Below, piece after piece: positions 36,635-51,117 of a stretch of 64,000 nt of DNA; the stretch's first letter is position 1; each line of letters starts with the position of its first letter. The position numbers were made by a program, and so were the translations under genes. This stretch comes from Anarhynchus alexandrinus. Taxonomy: Eukaryota; Chordata; Aves; Charadriiformes; Charadriidae. The notes beneath the pieces are model-generated. The model worked only from the letters and a program-made list of their open reading frames with translations, had not been told where the DNA came from and searched no databases. Location of the stretch: the NCBI GenBank assembly GCA_008711295.1, contig VUYV01000020.1, forward strand, positions 7,043,842-7,107,841, in the 5' to 3' direction.

Positions 36635-39600
36635 CTAATTTAAAAACAGAAGAAGTCCTTAGATTACTGAATTAATACCACCCATTCCTTAAGACACTAG
36701 AATACAAGATACTATCACTTTTTAACAGAGACATTATGAAAAAGTTACTTGTAACCAGGAAAACATTCTTTACATTTTAGGTAAACAGTCTTTGCATGAT
36801 GGAACAGAGCTATTCAAATCCATAGCCTGCCTTTCCAATATGCTTCTCGCCATTCTCTCTCACACAAACTCAGAAGCAGACTGTGAACTGGATGAAATAT
36901 CCTGGAGACAGCAGCCTGTTCCCTTTCAAAGAGACAACAGTTGGGAGTCTGTTTCCATTACCTTCCCATTGCATTGCAACACTTACTCAGAAGTTACGTG
37001 ACATAAAGCCAATGCTTGCCAGGAATTCAGTCATACCTCATTGTGAGTAACACCTTGAATTCTCAAAGGTCTGAATCTCCGGTGCATAAACACTAAGACC
37101 ATCATGCAATAAAGAGGCTTATGTAATGGCCCATTATCACTCAAGTGGCCAAAACAGAACACAGAACTGACGATGAATAATTAATAATATTGTATTCTAT
37201 TTTCAAAGCAGAAGTATCACACAAGTCCAGGGCTAGTAAGTTCTTCTGCCTTGGAAAAGAATTGCCTGAACTGAGGTAAATCCTCACATGTTCTTATTCA
37301 TCAAAGATGCTGTAAGGTAAACGAGTAACCGCTGCATATCCCTTCACACAGGCGTAACACTACCAGCTTCCAGTCATCAGCCTCTAGTCATTCAACTACT
37401 ACCACGGCAGAAAAAGGTTCACTAAGTTATCTACAAATTGTAGTTTTATGCTACTATTGACTTTTTTTTTTTCTGAAAATCAACTAAACTAAGGAATGGA
37501 GTGCCATTTCCTGTAGGCATTGCTCTAGATAGAAATTCTTTCACTGAGCCACAAAACAAAAGAATTAAGAAGAAGGTATCCTCTCAAATATCATCCCAAA
37601 AATCTTCAGTCAGTCTGTATCTTGGCTACTATCCAAAAACAAATAAAACACTTAAATATCTTACAATCAATTGATTATAGTCTGAATGCCTGATTTGGAG
37701 CCTGCAACTAAAGCCAGAAGCAGCTACAATTTGAATTTCTGAAGTTAGAAGAGAAGCACATCACTTACCTACTTTAAACACTGCATCCCAAGTTTCCTAG
37801 TATTTAACCCCTCTTGATGTCTATCACTTATCTAGAAAGCAAGTGATATGCAGGCTTCTCTCAGGACTACTAAAATCAAAGTGCTTGCAAGGTACTCGCT
37901 TACTCTATATCAGGAGATTTGTAGGAAAGCCCCCCCAAAGTATTTCTACTATTACGATAGTTTTACTACTCTAACAAATAAGGCACTAGGCTTCTAAGCC
38001 TCAATTTCAAGTCAGCACCATACAATCTCTGCAATGAATAAGCCAGGCACGCTAATACTAAAAGTAATTAAACATTCTTCCATGAAACTATGTATATTAT
38101 CATCCATCCGCGCATTAAGAATGAATCATGTCTAGCAAAGGAAATGACAGATGAATATGTATGCTTGAATCTCAGGATTTTGATCACTTCTTCCACACAT
38201 TCACACAAATCAGCCACAGGTCCTCTTATACATTGCGTCCTTTCATGCAGTTCTACCTAGTTAGAAGTAGATTGTCCCACTATAATATAATTTTGCTGAG
38301 TCACATCTGATAGGAAATGCATCTTAAGCATATACTGCTTTTTATACCAAGAGCACATCTGGTTCTGTACATACTAGAAGTAGACAAACAGCAAGAATTA
38401 ATAAGAAGAAAGGCTACAGAAATAAGCAACTGCTAAATATTAATGCAAGCATAAGATGTTTACATCTTCTTAACAGGGAATTAAAGCAATCACAACTAAG
38501 GATTGCTGTATATTTCTTGGTACTGGAAACTTGCATGACCTTTTTTCATTACATATCAGTTAGCAGATACACCCTGTGGATTTGTTTGACAAAGGCCACT
38601 ACAGAAAGAAACCAAACATCTTCAGAAACAGATTTATAGGCATTTATAAGGTTTTCACCTTCATCTCTATGATGTTAAGAATAACCTTGCAATTGTATCT
38701 TTTGCCCTGAATGTGCAAAACACAATTGCAGAAACTTTGACATCTCCATTGCTAATGTAATTCAGACACTTAAAGAATCATTTCCTGATACTATCATACA
38801 TGGAAATCCATGAAAGTCCTTTACAAAGTGTACTGTTTTACTCCTAAAATACTTTTCACTAAAAGTCTAACAATTAACTCTGAGAAAAGCATTTTGAAAA
38901 TTTTAAAAAAAATAAATTATTTTGTAGAATGCAAGCCCCCAACCACACAGTCTTACAAGTTTTCTATGGTCCAGTATCTCCTTTGATTTCCAGCTATAAA
39001 ATTATGACAAATCAGTTTTATATACAGTACTTAAAATGCACCATCCAACTCACTGTGTTAACTGAGTATTCATCTACTATTAAGACTGTTTAAGCCTACA
39101 TAGAACACGTGCCCGTATTTATGATTTGGGGGTTAGTGTGATTTGGAGTTTTTTTGTTTGTTTTGGTTTGACTACAAGTGTTAAATATGTAAGTATTAAA
39201 CTGCTTTTGAACACAGATTTTTATTTTTTAAAAACAAACAAAAGCTGCCTCAAACAATGCCTTTCTCTCCAAGCCAGAGCTTAAAACACTCAAGCACAGC
39301 AGTAAAAAAACCCTGTTGTCTAAAAGGTTTGATGGGTTAGTCCAGTCAGCGTGAAATTTAAGGTCCACAAGAGAACAGAAAAATATTCCATATTGAACAG
39401 TGTACATTCATTAAGAACAAATACCACTGATCAAACTAAAATTCCTTCAGGAAGTCCCAAAGCATTTATACTAAGTGCCAACGTTGTCCTGATTTAAATT
39501 AGTAACTTACGGAAAGACAAGAGTATCTAAGAACTCATAGCTTGTGTTTTTCACATCTCCATCTTTGCAGCTTAGTAGTTCTAAGACAAGCTGATTTTTT

Positions 39601-42600
39601 TTCCCCCCCAGAATGTAAATATATTTATATTACAGGTATAAATAAAATTGTTATGGGCTATCAACCAACTGCATATAACTGATGAGCTGTTAATTTTTTA
39701 ACAGATAAAGAAACATTATTGCACACAATAATTTAACATGAACAAAGTCCATTATTTGTCTTTTAAAAGGAACAGTCATCATCTAGTCTGGTAGCTTAAA
39801 CATTAGTAAATCTATTACAGATTCTCACTGTATACAATCACTCACTGTAACTGAACATAGATTCTTGGACTTAGCTGCCTAGCTTACTACATTCAGAGCC
39901 TCAAAACACATTAGAACTACAAATAAATTATAACTTATATACTTCCCTGAAGATGACTATCCTAAGGTGTAAACTATATTTAGAATGCATCTAAAGAAAT
40001 ACAACGTGTTTTGAAAAGAACTAGAAGAGATGATCAAATCCATATTATCCCGCCCACAACTTATCTACTAGGCTTTAAGTTTTTATAATTAAAGGCAGTT
40101 TAAATCTTTCAGGCACAGATCTTTTATGCACTGTTTTCCAGACTACACTTAGTCTAAAGATGAATGCCAAACTGATTATGGTAGTTCTCCTTTCCTAAAC
40201 AAAAGGATGTTCCCACCTTCCAAAACCTTTCCTTACTACTCCAACACCTGAGATCATACTCTCCCCCCCGCCCCCTTTTTTTCTTAAAGTTAAAAGTATT
40301 TCTGCTCACTACTTAAAGGTTTAAATTGGACTACTTTTTTAAAGGAATCCAACATCTTTCCAAACAATTCTCCCCATGCTATTTAGTGGTTTCAAACATT
40401 TTGTTAAAGCTTCTCTGCATCATTTCTGAACTAGTAAAACTCAAGGCACTAATGTAAGGTAAAAAACTGCAGTCCAACAACTATTGGGTTGTTTGTTTTT
40501 TAATTAAGGACATTGTGTCAAAATAACAATTTAATAGAATTTATTATGAATGCAAAAAACTGTTAGAAAAGAGGTAAATGTTTCAAGTTTTTCTGAAGTT
40601 TATTTCCTTTGTTTTCTCCACTTCTTGACAGATTTTCCTCAAATATGCTAACTCTCATTCCTTGCTAAATACTTGACATTTAAAGGCCTTGCACGCTGTC
40701 CAATTAGCAAAACACAATGACACAGGGAACTCATGCAGGAAAAAAAAAAATAAAACGAGAAGAGCTGAACAGCAACAGAAGTCCAAGCTTTGAAGCAGCT
40801 CGTTTCTCTGCTAACTTCTCTGGAGCACTTAAGCTTAACAATTAAGATACATTCAGAATGGCTCTGCATCAGTTCAGACTACAAACTCTCCACTTGTTTT
40901 TGGTGTGTGTAGTATTTTTCAAAATAGCTAAAATACATTTCTGCTAAGAAGTTACTTTGATACATTAAAGTAGTAACTCAATTATGCTACAACAGTGCAT
41001 TGTTACTAACAACTAGTGCTTCCTACATCCTTCTCAGTTAACCCAGTCACTCTCATCAGAAGTCATTTGACAGTTTCTCTATTAATCTTCTCAACATCCA
41101 CTTATGAAAGCAATAAAATACACTGCAGTTCCATACATTTTTCACTTATTTGCTAATTGAGAGAGGAGCCACCAAGAAGCTGGGAATACTATCCCGTAAC
41201 CACTGTGTACACACCTGACTGCTGTCAGCAAAGGTAACTGCTTCTGGCTCTCTCCCAGAGCCTATTAACAGCTCATGTACTCTACTCAGACATAGGAAGA
41301 TAATAGGTATTTATCTTAACTAGTGTCATCTAGGAAGCCTGGGAAGTAAGCCAAGTTCTGAGAAACGTGCCTAGAGTTAGCATTTGAAGTGACCATTAGC
41401 TCTCTTTAATCTCAACAGAAACTACAAATACACAATCCTTTTCAATTTAGATACAATTTAAACAAGAGGGAAAGACACCACACACACCACCAGCGCATTC
41501 GAGAACTTGTACCGTGGCCTGAAGGACTTATATACATTTCTAAATTAATGTTTGTTACATCAACTATCTCGATTACTGGGACACTGATGCAAACACAAAT
41601 TTCTAAATTTACCCCATTAGCTTAAGTAAGAGTGCAATAAAAAGAGATATCTGGACAAAGAACATGAGTGATTTTCACAGCTGTTTCACACAAATGAAAA
41701 ATTAAAAATAAGTTTGAGAATTTGATACTAAAGTGGCAAAACTAACAGTTGTCCACAGCAACCAGGTTACAGTGGCAGCATGTACATTCCCACATCACTG
41801 TTGCATTTTACACTAAATTAGTGTTAAGAAGAGTTATGAATGGTTAGCTGTGGGATTTTTGCTGTTGTACACTTTCAGAAGATTCCTGATCCCCTTGAAT
41901 CTACAGATCACTTCTCATTTATACCTAATGCTACTTATTTGGATATGAACTACTTTCTAATGAAAGCACGTCTAATCAGTCCTTTCAGTATCGATTACAG
42001 CATGTTAAAAAGCCAATGGATGCCTCAGTTACTCAAATAAACCAAAACCAACAAGAAAAACAGAAGTTGCATCTATCTCATATGTGATAGTGCTGGAGTC
42101 CCGCATTAGTAATTCTCACCAAATGGTTATGAGAAAGCAAATTAAGTATTTTATCTCTACAGATTACACACAGCATGCTTGGGTGCCCAGAAAGTTTTAG
42201 ATCCATCTTGAGAAAATTTGGTCAGTCACACCTTCTTTCTTAAATAATGCCCAAGCTCAGGCAGTAAGTGGTCAGAGCTGTGGTTTAGGTGATTGAGACC
42301 TTGCTACAGTCTCAAGATGGTGGCTTCATGCTGGTTCTGACCTGCAAAGTCCCTGGCACCCAAATTTAAAATTACTTTCATGGAACTCTGTTGAATAGTC
42401 CTGTAGACTGCCAATATTACATTTTTCAACATTAACACAGAAAAGTACTATACTATAGTATTGCTGTACTGATAAAGCTAAACTACTGGTCTCAGCAGCT
42501 GGAACAAATACATCAAAGAAGGCTACACAACTCATGCATCTACAAAACGACCACCTCTTTCTCTTCAGTAAACCCTTTCCTTCCTTGAATACTGTTGCTA

Positions 42601-43904
42601 TAACCGATAGCTCCAACAAATTGGTTAATAAGCTGCATCACTGTAAGTGGGTGACAGTGCTTCAGTACTCTTCTGATGAGATTACAGAAGTTTAAAGAAT
42701 CCTAACAACAAGGCTTTCAAAACCTCTGATGACTGCTTCTCTCCAATGATGCTACTTCACTTCCTAGCAACATTTGTAACAGCAAGACGAACTGTTCCAA
42801 GAACTCAATTATTTTCATGCCTGGGTTGCTTCTACAAAAAACTGTGCCAACATAAGAACAATATTAAAAAAAAGGCAAACTTTCAATATCAGCCCTGAAC
42901 TTCAGTCAATTCTACCAAAACTGACCTACACCTGGATCACTACAATAATTCAGAAGACTAAAGAGACCAGGAGGCCACTACACATAGCTGTCGTTGGACC
43001 TTAAAACAGCCTTAACCAGTGATAAAACATTTTGAACTAGAAGCAACAGTTTAAAAGCCTGCTTCAAATGTCAGTTTTTCTGACATTAAGAACGCTGCAG
43101 AAAAGCAATAAATATACAAGGGCAAGTCTTTTCACTCTTACTCAAGCTAACTTTCCTTTCACTGTTTCTGCTTAAGGGAAGTTGCACTCAAGCTTTTGGA
43201 TAAGTGCAGAGAGTTATAAAAACAGTGACTAAATGAAACTGGTTAAGAATTAAGTTTAGTCCTCCATGAAAGCACTAGATGATTATATGATTTTTATTCA
43301 CACATACACGGGCACTTTGTAAGCATCTAGAATCCAAAGGGATGATTCAAGGCTCTTGTATTCATAGGTATTTTGATCATTTATATTCTGTTAAGTTTTC
43401 GCAAAAATGCATCTAAAACAGTTGTCAGTGCGAAAAATAACTCACAGCTGTGTTAAACAGAAGCAGTTAAAAAAGCTTGGATAACTAGATAAATAAGCTG
43501 TCCCTTGATGAAAACCCAATACAACTTTTTCTTTTTGTGAAAAACTTTCACAGAAAAAGGGAGCAAGTATCACAGGTATCCCTTTTAATAATATTTTATA
43601 AGCAAGACATTAACAATATCACAATTTACTTAGATGATATAACATTCTGCAAAGTCAGTGGTTGCATTTTGACCTGTAAAGATAGAAGTAAAAACCTAAA
43701 GCTCAGATTAAGAAAATGCTTGTGGAATATCAGAATAAACTAACCACATGGCTTAACACATTTTTCCTGGCACACAAAAATTCAGAGTTATAACCAGGCC
43801 TGAATTTCACCCAACATACAGTGGCATCATGGCTTTCAGGGTTTTTGATTTCATGCTTAAAAAGGTTATGGTAGCATTTCTAATGAACAAGACTGATTTC
43901 CTAC
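36635..43904 (-). other. PPM1B: PPM1B intron 3
   Basis: About 7.3 kb, AT-rich single-copy sequence. A C-rich tract lies at about 40261-40276 and A-runs near 40740. No recognised mobile element or exon. Confidence 0.8.
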
Positions 43905-44022
43905 CTTCAACCCGTGATTCCAAGTACTTATCCAACTCAGCATCTTTTTTCACCGCCTCATCTGAGACCTTAGGAGCATTTGAAAAACAAACTAGTACAA
44001 TACTCATGTTATCACGACTCCC
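43905..44022 (-). CDS. PPM1B: PPM1B coding exon 3, last metal-binding aspartate
   Basis: 118 bp, phase 0 to 1. It reads [20 protein letters not shown], then [19 protein letters not shown]. Asp286 in SRDNMS is the final metal-coordinating residue of the PP2C fold. The acceptor is catatag|GGGAGT and the donor TGAAG|GTAGGA. Confidence 0.97.
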
Positions 44023-45924
44023 CTATATGACAAAGAAAAAAGAAGAGTTAGAATCTTTAGTCTTATTTTTCAGTTTCCTGTTCTAGTCACCTTGTTACTT
44101 GTTCCAAATACAGTACTGAAGATGTAACTGGAAAAAAAGAAACCTTGCGATAAAACTGTATTTTGATTAATAAGAACCTCAGTTTCCCAACTACTCGCTA
44201 GGATTAATTTTACTGATTTTTATTGTACGTTCTTAGCCTTAAAGTTTAAAATATTTAATGGGACTCATTTACATGTCAACTGTTTTAAAATAACATCAAG
44301 GAAACAGGTCAGAAATTAGACAGACAGTTGTTTAATGTTACCTTAAGCCAAGTTAAAAAACAACTCATGTTGCAAAATGAAACGCAGAATACTTATCCTA
44401 GACTACCAGAATAGCTAGCTCCAGTTGTTAATTTATTCCAGTTTGAGAGCATTCATGTGAGACGTTACGTTCATTACAAATCTATTTATCAGAATGTGCC
44501 TATCATACATAGCAACTTGAAGAAAATGAAGTACAAAATATGAATTCATTTAGTATGCCCAAGCTGACCTCACAGACTATCATGTGCTCAGAAACATCAG
44601 CCAACAGTTTCTTCAGATACTAACTTTAATGTCAGTTCTTCACTAGTAAACTCTGATACCGCTTTCCAGCTCATGTTTAATTTTCAAAATTATAATCCAC
44701 AGTCAAACGTAAAAACACAATGTCTAACTCTCTCACAAGGAAATCCAATAGAACCATAATTTCAACGCCTGGTTTGAAATCAAGATTTTGGGGGGGGGGG
44801 GGCGTTAGAAATTTAAGTGCCATTATTCATTGCATGTTGTTTCTGTGTAAACTCAACCTACCAGATAGTTCCTATCATCTACCACAACAACTCCTTCTCC
44901 TGAAGAAATTAAGTAGGAATCTGCCATTACAATAAATTCCTTCACTCAGGAGTTACTGTGTTCCCTTTCGTACCAAGCATATGGGGACACCTATCTTTTA
45001 CAGCTATTACTGTTATGTGGTACAATCCACATTCTGAAGACAGAGGACAACATTCTAATATCGTTACAAACTGCGGAGATCCATGATTGGACTTTATTTT
45101 ATGAAGACGAGGTCAGGGCTCAGTTTTACTGAAAGTATACTAGTTACTATCTTTTAATAAGGCTGGTCAAGTGCTTGGTCAGAGAAGCCACGGCATTTAA
45201 ACCAATCATACAATGTAAGGTATATGCTGGAATGCAATCCTATTTCTGAAAAAAATTACTTACCCTTTAGTGTTAGAATTCTGAATTTGATTATTTTCCT
45301 CAAAATTGCATGTTTGGTCAGTGGCCTAACGAAGGAACTCTATTTGCACTAGTAGGAGTTGGACTTTTCAGGGAATACTGGAAATGGCATACCTATGAAA
45401 CATTTGTAGACCAACCTGTAGTTGCTCCAAACAAAAATATGAGGAGTACAAACAAGCTAAGATGTAAAAGTAGTGTTTCCCTACCTAAGCTACAACAATG
45501 AGCTGAGGACACCACTTCAGATGACAAGCAAAGCATACCTTGAAAAGCAGATGGTGCAAACACTGGTTTTATGTAAAGGATATGAACACTGCCCAACTTG
45601 AAAGAAAAAAAACCCAAACAAAATACCTGGTACAGTATTTATTCATTTTAAAAATTTTGTATTTGGAAACAAAGTTTAGAGCTGGAACTATATGCAAGCA
45701 TTATTTGAGAAAATAATAAACCTTTATTTTTGCAATTGCTATCACCTCTCCAGGCACAAAGGATGAGGCTGTATATTCTTCAGCAAGGACGTCAAATAAG
45801 TACAGAAGTTTGAGGGAAGGAAGAAGGAGAAGTGGAAGAGTAGGCCAGGAACTGCTGTTAACACTGTACCCATCTAAACAGAAGATCATTTTAGAACAGC
45901 TGCTTGGAGAAAACAGTTACATAC
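44023..45924 (-). other. PPM1B: PPM1B intron 2
   Basis: 1.9 kb. Contains a 13-base poly-G run at 44790-44802. No exon or transposon was recognised. Confidence 0.85.
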
Positions 45925-46770
45925 CTTATGTAAACAAGTGTCCACTACCCAATTGCACACTTTTTCCAGGTCATCTGATACTTCAAGTCTAGACTTAACA
46001 AATTCACAGAGCTCTTCATTGCTCATTACATCCCAGATTCCATCACAAGCCAAGATGATAAACTCATCTTCTTCTGCCCTTAAAATTTCACAAACCTCAG
46101 GCTCTGGAGAAACAAGTTGTTCTGTAGGGCCTTTACCGTCAACACATTTATAGTCATAGTCCCCCAGAGCTCGAGAAACTGCCAATGAACCATTAACACG
46201 CTGAATCATTACACTGCCTCCTGCATTCTGGATTCGCTCTTTCTCCCTTGGGTTGCAAGGTTTGTGATCCTGTGTTGAAAAACAGACTTGTCCATTCCTA
46301 TAGAGAACAGCACGTGAATCACCACAATTGATAAAGTATACATGCTCAGGTGAAATCATAACTCCCACTGCTGTTGAGCCACTTCTGTCCATCCCATTTC
46401 TGAGGTCTGAGAAATTGCGCATATACTCATCAATTTTCAAAAAGCCAGTTCTGATTCCACTCTTGACATTTTCCACTGAAGGTTCAAGAGCAGATCCAGG
46501 TTTTTCTGTCGCCCTAAAGTCTTCATTGTTAGTGATGTGTTCTAGTAAGTGCGTGGAGCAATAATTTGCAACACGAGATCCCGCGTGACCATCATAGACA
46601 GCAAAAAAGGACCAGTCCTCTAAGCCATGGGGAATACCTACAACAGCTGTGTGAGCATCTTCCATTTCCACTCTCCATCCCTGCATACTGCTGAGGCCAT
46701 AACGCAAGCCATTCCCTGCACCATGAGCATTATGTTTTTCAGTTTTTGGTTTATCCAAAAATGCACCCAT
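45925..46770 (-). CDS. PPM1B: PPM1B coding exon 2: start codon and most of the PP2C catalytic domain
   Basis: 846 bp, residues 1-282. The ATG is in strong context (A at -3, G at +4). PP2C motifs in order are [10 protein letters not shown] (residues 31-40), [10 protein letters not shown] (56-65), [13 protein letters not shown] (148-160), [23 protein letters not shown] and [16 protein letters not shown]. Sequence is almost identical to mammalian PPM1B, with conservative changes mainly around residues 81-105. It ends CLHK with the donor AAG|GTATGT (45924-45923), phase 0. The acceptor ttttccag lies just above 46788, leaving an 18-base 5' UTR segment in this exon. The extra 12 codons of open frame after the donor are intronic. 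Confidence 0.98.
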
Positions 46771-46989
46771 GTTTATGCAATATTGAATCTGGAAAACAGA
46801 GAAGAAAAGTCTTATTTATAAAACCACCACTCCATATAAGCTTTGATCTCCCTTTCCTGTGTTGTTTGTTTATAAAACAAGTGATAAAGCATGCACATGT
46901 TCTAAAGTCAACAACTATAAAGGGGGAAAAAAATAATTAATAAATGACATAAATGAAGCATGAACTTACAGACCTCTGTTTGCATTTTT

Positions 46990-47015
46990 GGTCAGGTTTT
47001 TTGGTCAGGTTTTTT
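46990..47015. repeat. Two tandem copies of a 13-mer
   Basis: GGTCAGGTTTTTT is repeated directly twice and followed by a partial third unit. Short local duplication; no function is apparent. Confidence 0.7.
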
Positions 47016-50000
47016 GGTTTTTCTTTGTGTCTTTTAAAGAGCTACTTCATCAAAATTAAAGGCTCTGCATATAAAGGCAGAGTAGTTCACATACCTTTGT
47101 AGCCCTGCTAATTTTGTTGTTCACTGCAGAAACTAATTCATGCTGGAAAAATAAAAAACATATGACTCCTATTCTCTTTCCAGTTTTATTGCGGCATGAA
47201 GAAAAGCTAATACTTCATAAATAAGAACTGACTGGTCTCACTAGCTTTGCATGTACTGTGCTACCTCTGTATTCTTGTAAAGCATGGCAAAAGTGACACT
47301 TCGATCCAAGAAAACTTCTCATAGGATTCTCTTAATAAATTATACTTAGTCCTCTGTAAAACATCATTTCCATTTTTACCATCCCTAGAAGACATTCATG
47401 TGTTTACAGGTGATTTCAAGTTCAAAGATGCATTGATCTTGATTTTAAAGTGTATCCAGTTACAAGAGATATGAGCTAAGGGAAGAAAATAATCCACAGA
47501 AAGTTAGAAGTTCTTCAGCATCTGCAGACCTACTTCAAAAATAGATGAGAAAGAACCATTTCCAGAAAATAAGCTTGCAGGTAAAACGTGAGTAATCTAT
47601 GTTGGAGCTTTAGAGGACTTCTGACTTCCTCTCCTGTACTAGACTACCTGGCACTTTACAAAGTCAGCAGAGAATACATTCTTTAATCCATAGATCCCAT
47701 AGTACTTTTCTGAGAACTTCAGAAATTCAGATACCACAACCTCTGATCATGCTAAAAATGATTACCCCATGAAACCCTTAGTGACTGGATGTGGAAATTA
47801 TAGCAACCTTCATCCAAAAAGAATTTGATAGAATTCTGCCATGACTGATCTGAGCAGTCAGTCACTAGGTCTCTGACACACTAGTGCCCACCCAGCCTGC
47901 AGTCATGATAATCTAGTTCTGCCTTAAGAGTTTGCTACCAGGTCAGAAAAAAGAGGTTAAGAAATCCTTACTTCTGCCATTCCCCTCATGTAAACATATT
48001 TTCAGCATACACAGCTTACTCTGACAGGAGAGAGAAAAAGAATAGTATAACGCAGTGAGGAAAAGATTACAGTTAGACACTGCACCTCACCTCCCTTTTT
48101 AGAGTAAACTTTAGCACTTTCCTCTAGATAATCCCAACTTCTGCTACAGTGACTTCCATGAAGTGCCAAGGATTTCCAACATTCCACAGACCCTAACAGT
48201 TTGCTCACCAGTTATGCCTCTTTTGAAGTATAACTCCCACTCTTACTTAAAAACAAATTTAGACAAACTTCCCAAAATACTGCAGCAACTCCTTATCTGG
48301 TTTAATTTTTAGTTTAGTTTTACTGTCTGTCTTAATTCCGGTTTAATGGCCTTTGAGTCAGGTGCTACTAACATTATGCAAAAGGAGCAATGTGGTTCTG
48401 TAAGAGACTGAACATCATGTAACTTGATATATTTTTTCTTTAAAAGAAAATTATCTGTCTTCAAATTATCTGTCCTGACATGGACTAAAACACTAATGAG
48501 AGTCCAGGTTTAGAAATATTTGCAACAGAAGATGATTTCTTAAACATTAACTAAAAATTGAGGTTTTGCATGGACAGTATGAATGCTAACACCATGCAAC
48601 TACCTTGTCTAATTCGGCTCCAAGATACTACCATGATTTTTTATCATGGTCATCCCTCATTTATTAGGGAACTCTACACTTGCATAACAGTTAATTGCTT
48701 CTATGTACCAATCTTCTGCTATTGAGAAGTCTGATGCTATAAAACAAGTCTTGTACTTAGTAAATTGTCTTAGTCATTAAAAAAAAAGGAATTGTGTGAC
48801 AAAAAGTGTCCTGAGCCTTTTACGCTCTCCAAAATGGGCATTCCATGTACAAGGTACACATCCTCAGCTGCAGAATCTATAGTAAAACCAAATTAAGAGA
48901 ACATGCTCAAAGGTTGTCGCCAATTTGACTTTATTCTATAAAAACACAAATAGTTCTCAAACTGGATTTTATAAAGCAAAACCAGAAGTACCAATTTCAC
49001 AGATAATGGCACATCTAATACAAAAAAACAAGTTACAATGACTTCAAACCCATATCTAACCTTCTCAAAATACTTTTAGCAACTTGAAAAGTCATTAAGC
49101 CCTTTCAAACACAAACTATCCATCCTAAACTTCACCCACCTTCCCAATCAGTTCAATTTTATGATATTATCTAAAGAATTTCATGCACAAGAAACCGCAA
49201 ATATTATCTTTATCTCTGCAGTCACCATCCACTGGCCTCTAATTATATTAACTGGCACAGCAAAGATGAAGATAAAATGACTATACAACCTTATGTTATG
49301 CATTGTAAGCTTCACATTGTATGTAATTTGCAAGTAAAAGTAGTAAGTTACATTCTGCTCACCATTATTTGCGTCATTATTTTCCTTTCTGTATCTGAAA
49401 ATAATATTTGCAACACTGCAAATCAGTGGAAGCAACACACAGCAATGGAAACGAGGTATTCATTACTTAGTGAGATACACAACCAAAATGTTTTTCACAA
49501 CCCTTTCTCTTGAAAGATCTGATTTTGGGAAAAAAAACAACAAACCCAAACCAGAAAAGAATCAGTGTCAAATGCGTCATAAAAGCCAAGCAAGGCAGTG
49601 CTACACACCACCACAAACAAGTGCTCTCAGTGGTCTCAGCCACTGATGTTCGCACTTAAGAGCTGAACAAGCTCCACATAGTTTAGTAGTTCAACTAACG
49701 TTAGTAAAGGAGATTCATGAAAGGATTTTAATAGCTGATGACCACTCATTCACAAGTTACACACAATATAAAGCTATTTTAAAAGCACACAAAAACATCC
49801 TTACCAGTAAAATGTAATACACGACTGAAATGCTGCCAAAATCACAGAAGTCCTCCAACACTGCAGACCTTATGAGATTCTTTTAATTGAATTAAGGATC
49901 TCCTTATGTTCTTAAAAATCACAAGTATGGAAGAAATCATATGACTAAGTAAGGAAAAAGATCAAAATCTATCTAACTGCAAAAGCCTGTGAGCTCAGCA

Positions 50001-51117
50001 TTGAGTGTTGTGTTTTATATATCTAAAATAAAAAACTGTTTAAAAAAACCACCAAAAGCACATGTTCCACATCTTAGCTTTGCCTATTTCGTAAGTAGCT
50101 TCACTTCCTACAGCACAGGAGTGAGAAACTGAAGAGATAGATGACACTATTCAAGATTATATTATTGATATTCTAAATATCCTACTTAATATTACAAATC
50201 TTGCAGAGATTGACTTGCAGTCAGTAAGAAAACAGTAAGTTTAGGCATCAACTTATGGCCGGACCTATAAAAGACACAAAACACATAGAAGAAACCTTTC
50301 TATTGCTGTGTATATTAGGTAGACTATATAAGGCAGCAACTGGTTTGAAAACCAGCCGACAAAGTCAAGTCATTTCACTGAGTGTGGAAGAAAGAAACAA
50401 TGGTTTCACTGACTCATTGAAACTCAGGTTCTCAATCAAAATTATCAGTGACAGTAAGGCACAAAAAATTAAAATGGATGAACACGCGTTCTGTTAAAAA
50501 TTTCATTTTTAACAGTAAAAACTTATAGCATAAAAATACCAGGAAGTTACAAAAAATAACAAGCAAATGACATGGCATACAGGTGAGTACAGTATATTCC
50601 TATCAAGTGTTATGCACAAATTTAATTTGAACTTCACATCTACAGAGCCAAAACACACAACTATGACTAGCAGTAAACTCAGCTATGTACAAATTAGTTA
50701 AGTAAATCAGATATTTTAATGAAATTTGTGGGATTATACCAAACTTCACTTTTTTAGCAAAGCAGTTTTAAAAAAAACACCAAAAAAACCCAAACAAAAC
50801 ACAACAAACAAAATCCCACTTGTTTTCTCCAAAATGAACGGTTACAAAAAGAAAAGAGTTCCACTGGAAAAACAGTACCCTGGTACTCACATCTAGTTGT
50901 GTCCCTATTTTAACATCTCAGGCTAGATCAGCAAACAAACTTGAGCACCTAAAAATGGGACTCAGCCAAAGTGACCTGCAAAAACCCAACGGAAGGCAAA
51001 GCCTATCATAGGTCTAACCTGGTGTTTCCATCTCTTTTTTTAGGCACAGTAGGCTAGATACAAATCAATCTTGACACAAGCACCTAGATTGAAGTCAGGT
51101 CAGAATACACAAGTTAC

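Larger units (their letters stand above)
26070..46788 (-). other. PPM1B: PPM1B (PP2C-beta) gene, complete coding region
   Basis: PPM1B is a monomeric Mg2+/Mn2+-dependent serine/threonine phosphatase of the PPM/PP2C family. It acts in the cytosol and on membranes; reported substrates in mammals include TAK1, IKK-beta, RIPK3 and cyclin-dependent kinases. Five coding exons join in frame to 1440 bp including the stop, i.e. 479 aa, the length of the mammalian long isoform. The catalytic domain occupies about residues 1-295 with the metal ligands Glu37, Asp38, Asp60, Gly61, Asp243 and Asp286. The C-terminal part is helical and then low-complexity acidic. Gly2 in MGAFLD fits the N-myristoylation site of PPM1A/PPM1B. 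Exon 2 starts 18 bases before the ATG at a good acceptor, so the first exon or exons are non-coding and lie further right, probably beyond the window. Confidence 0.97.
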
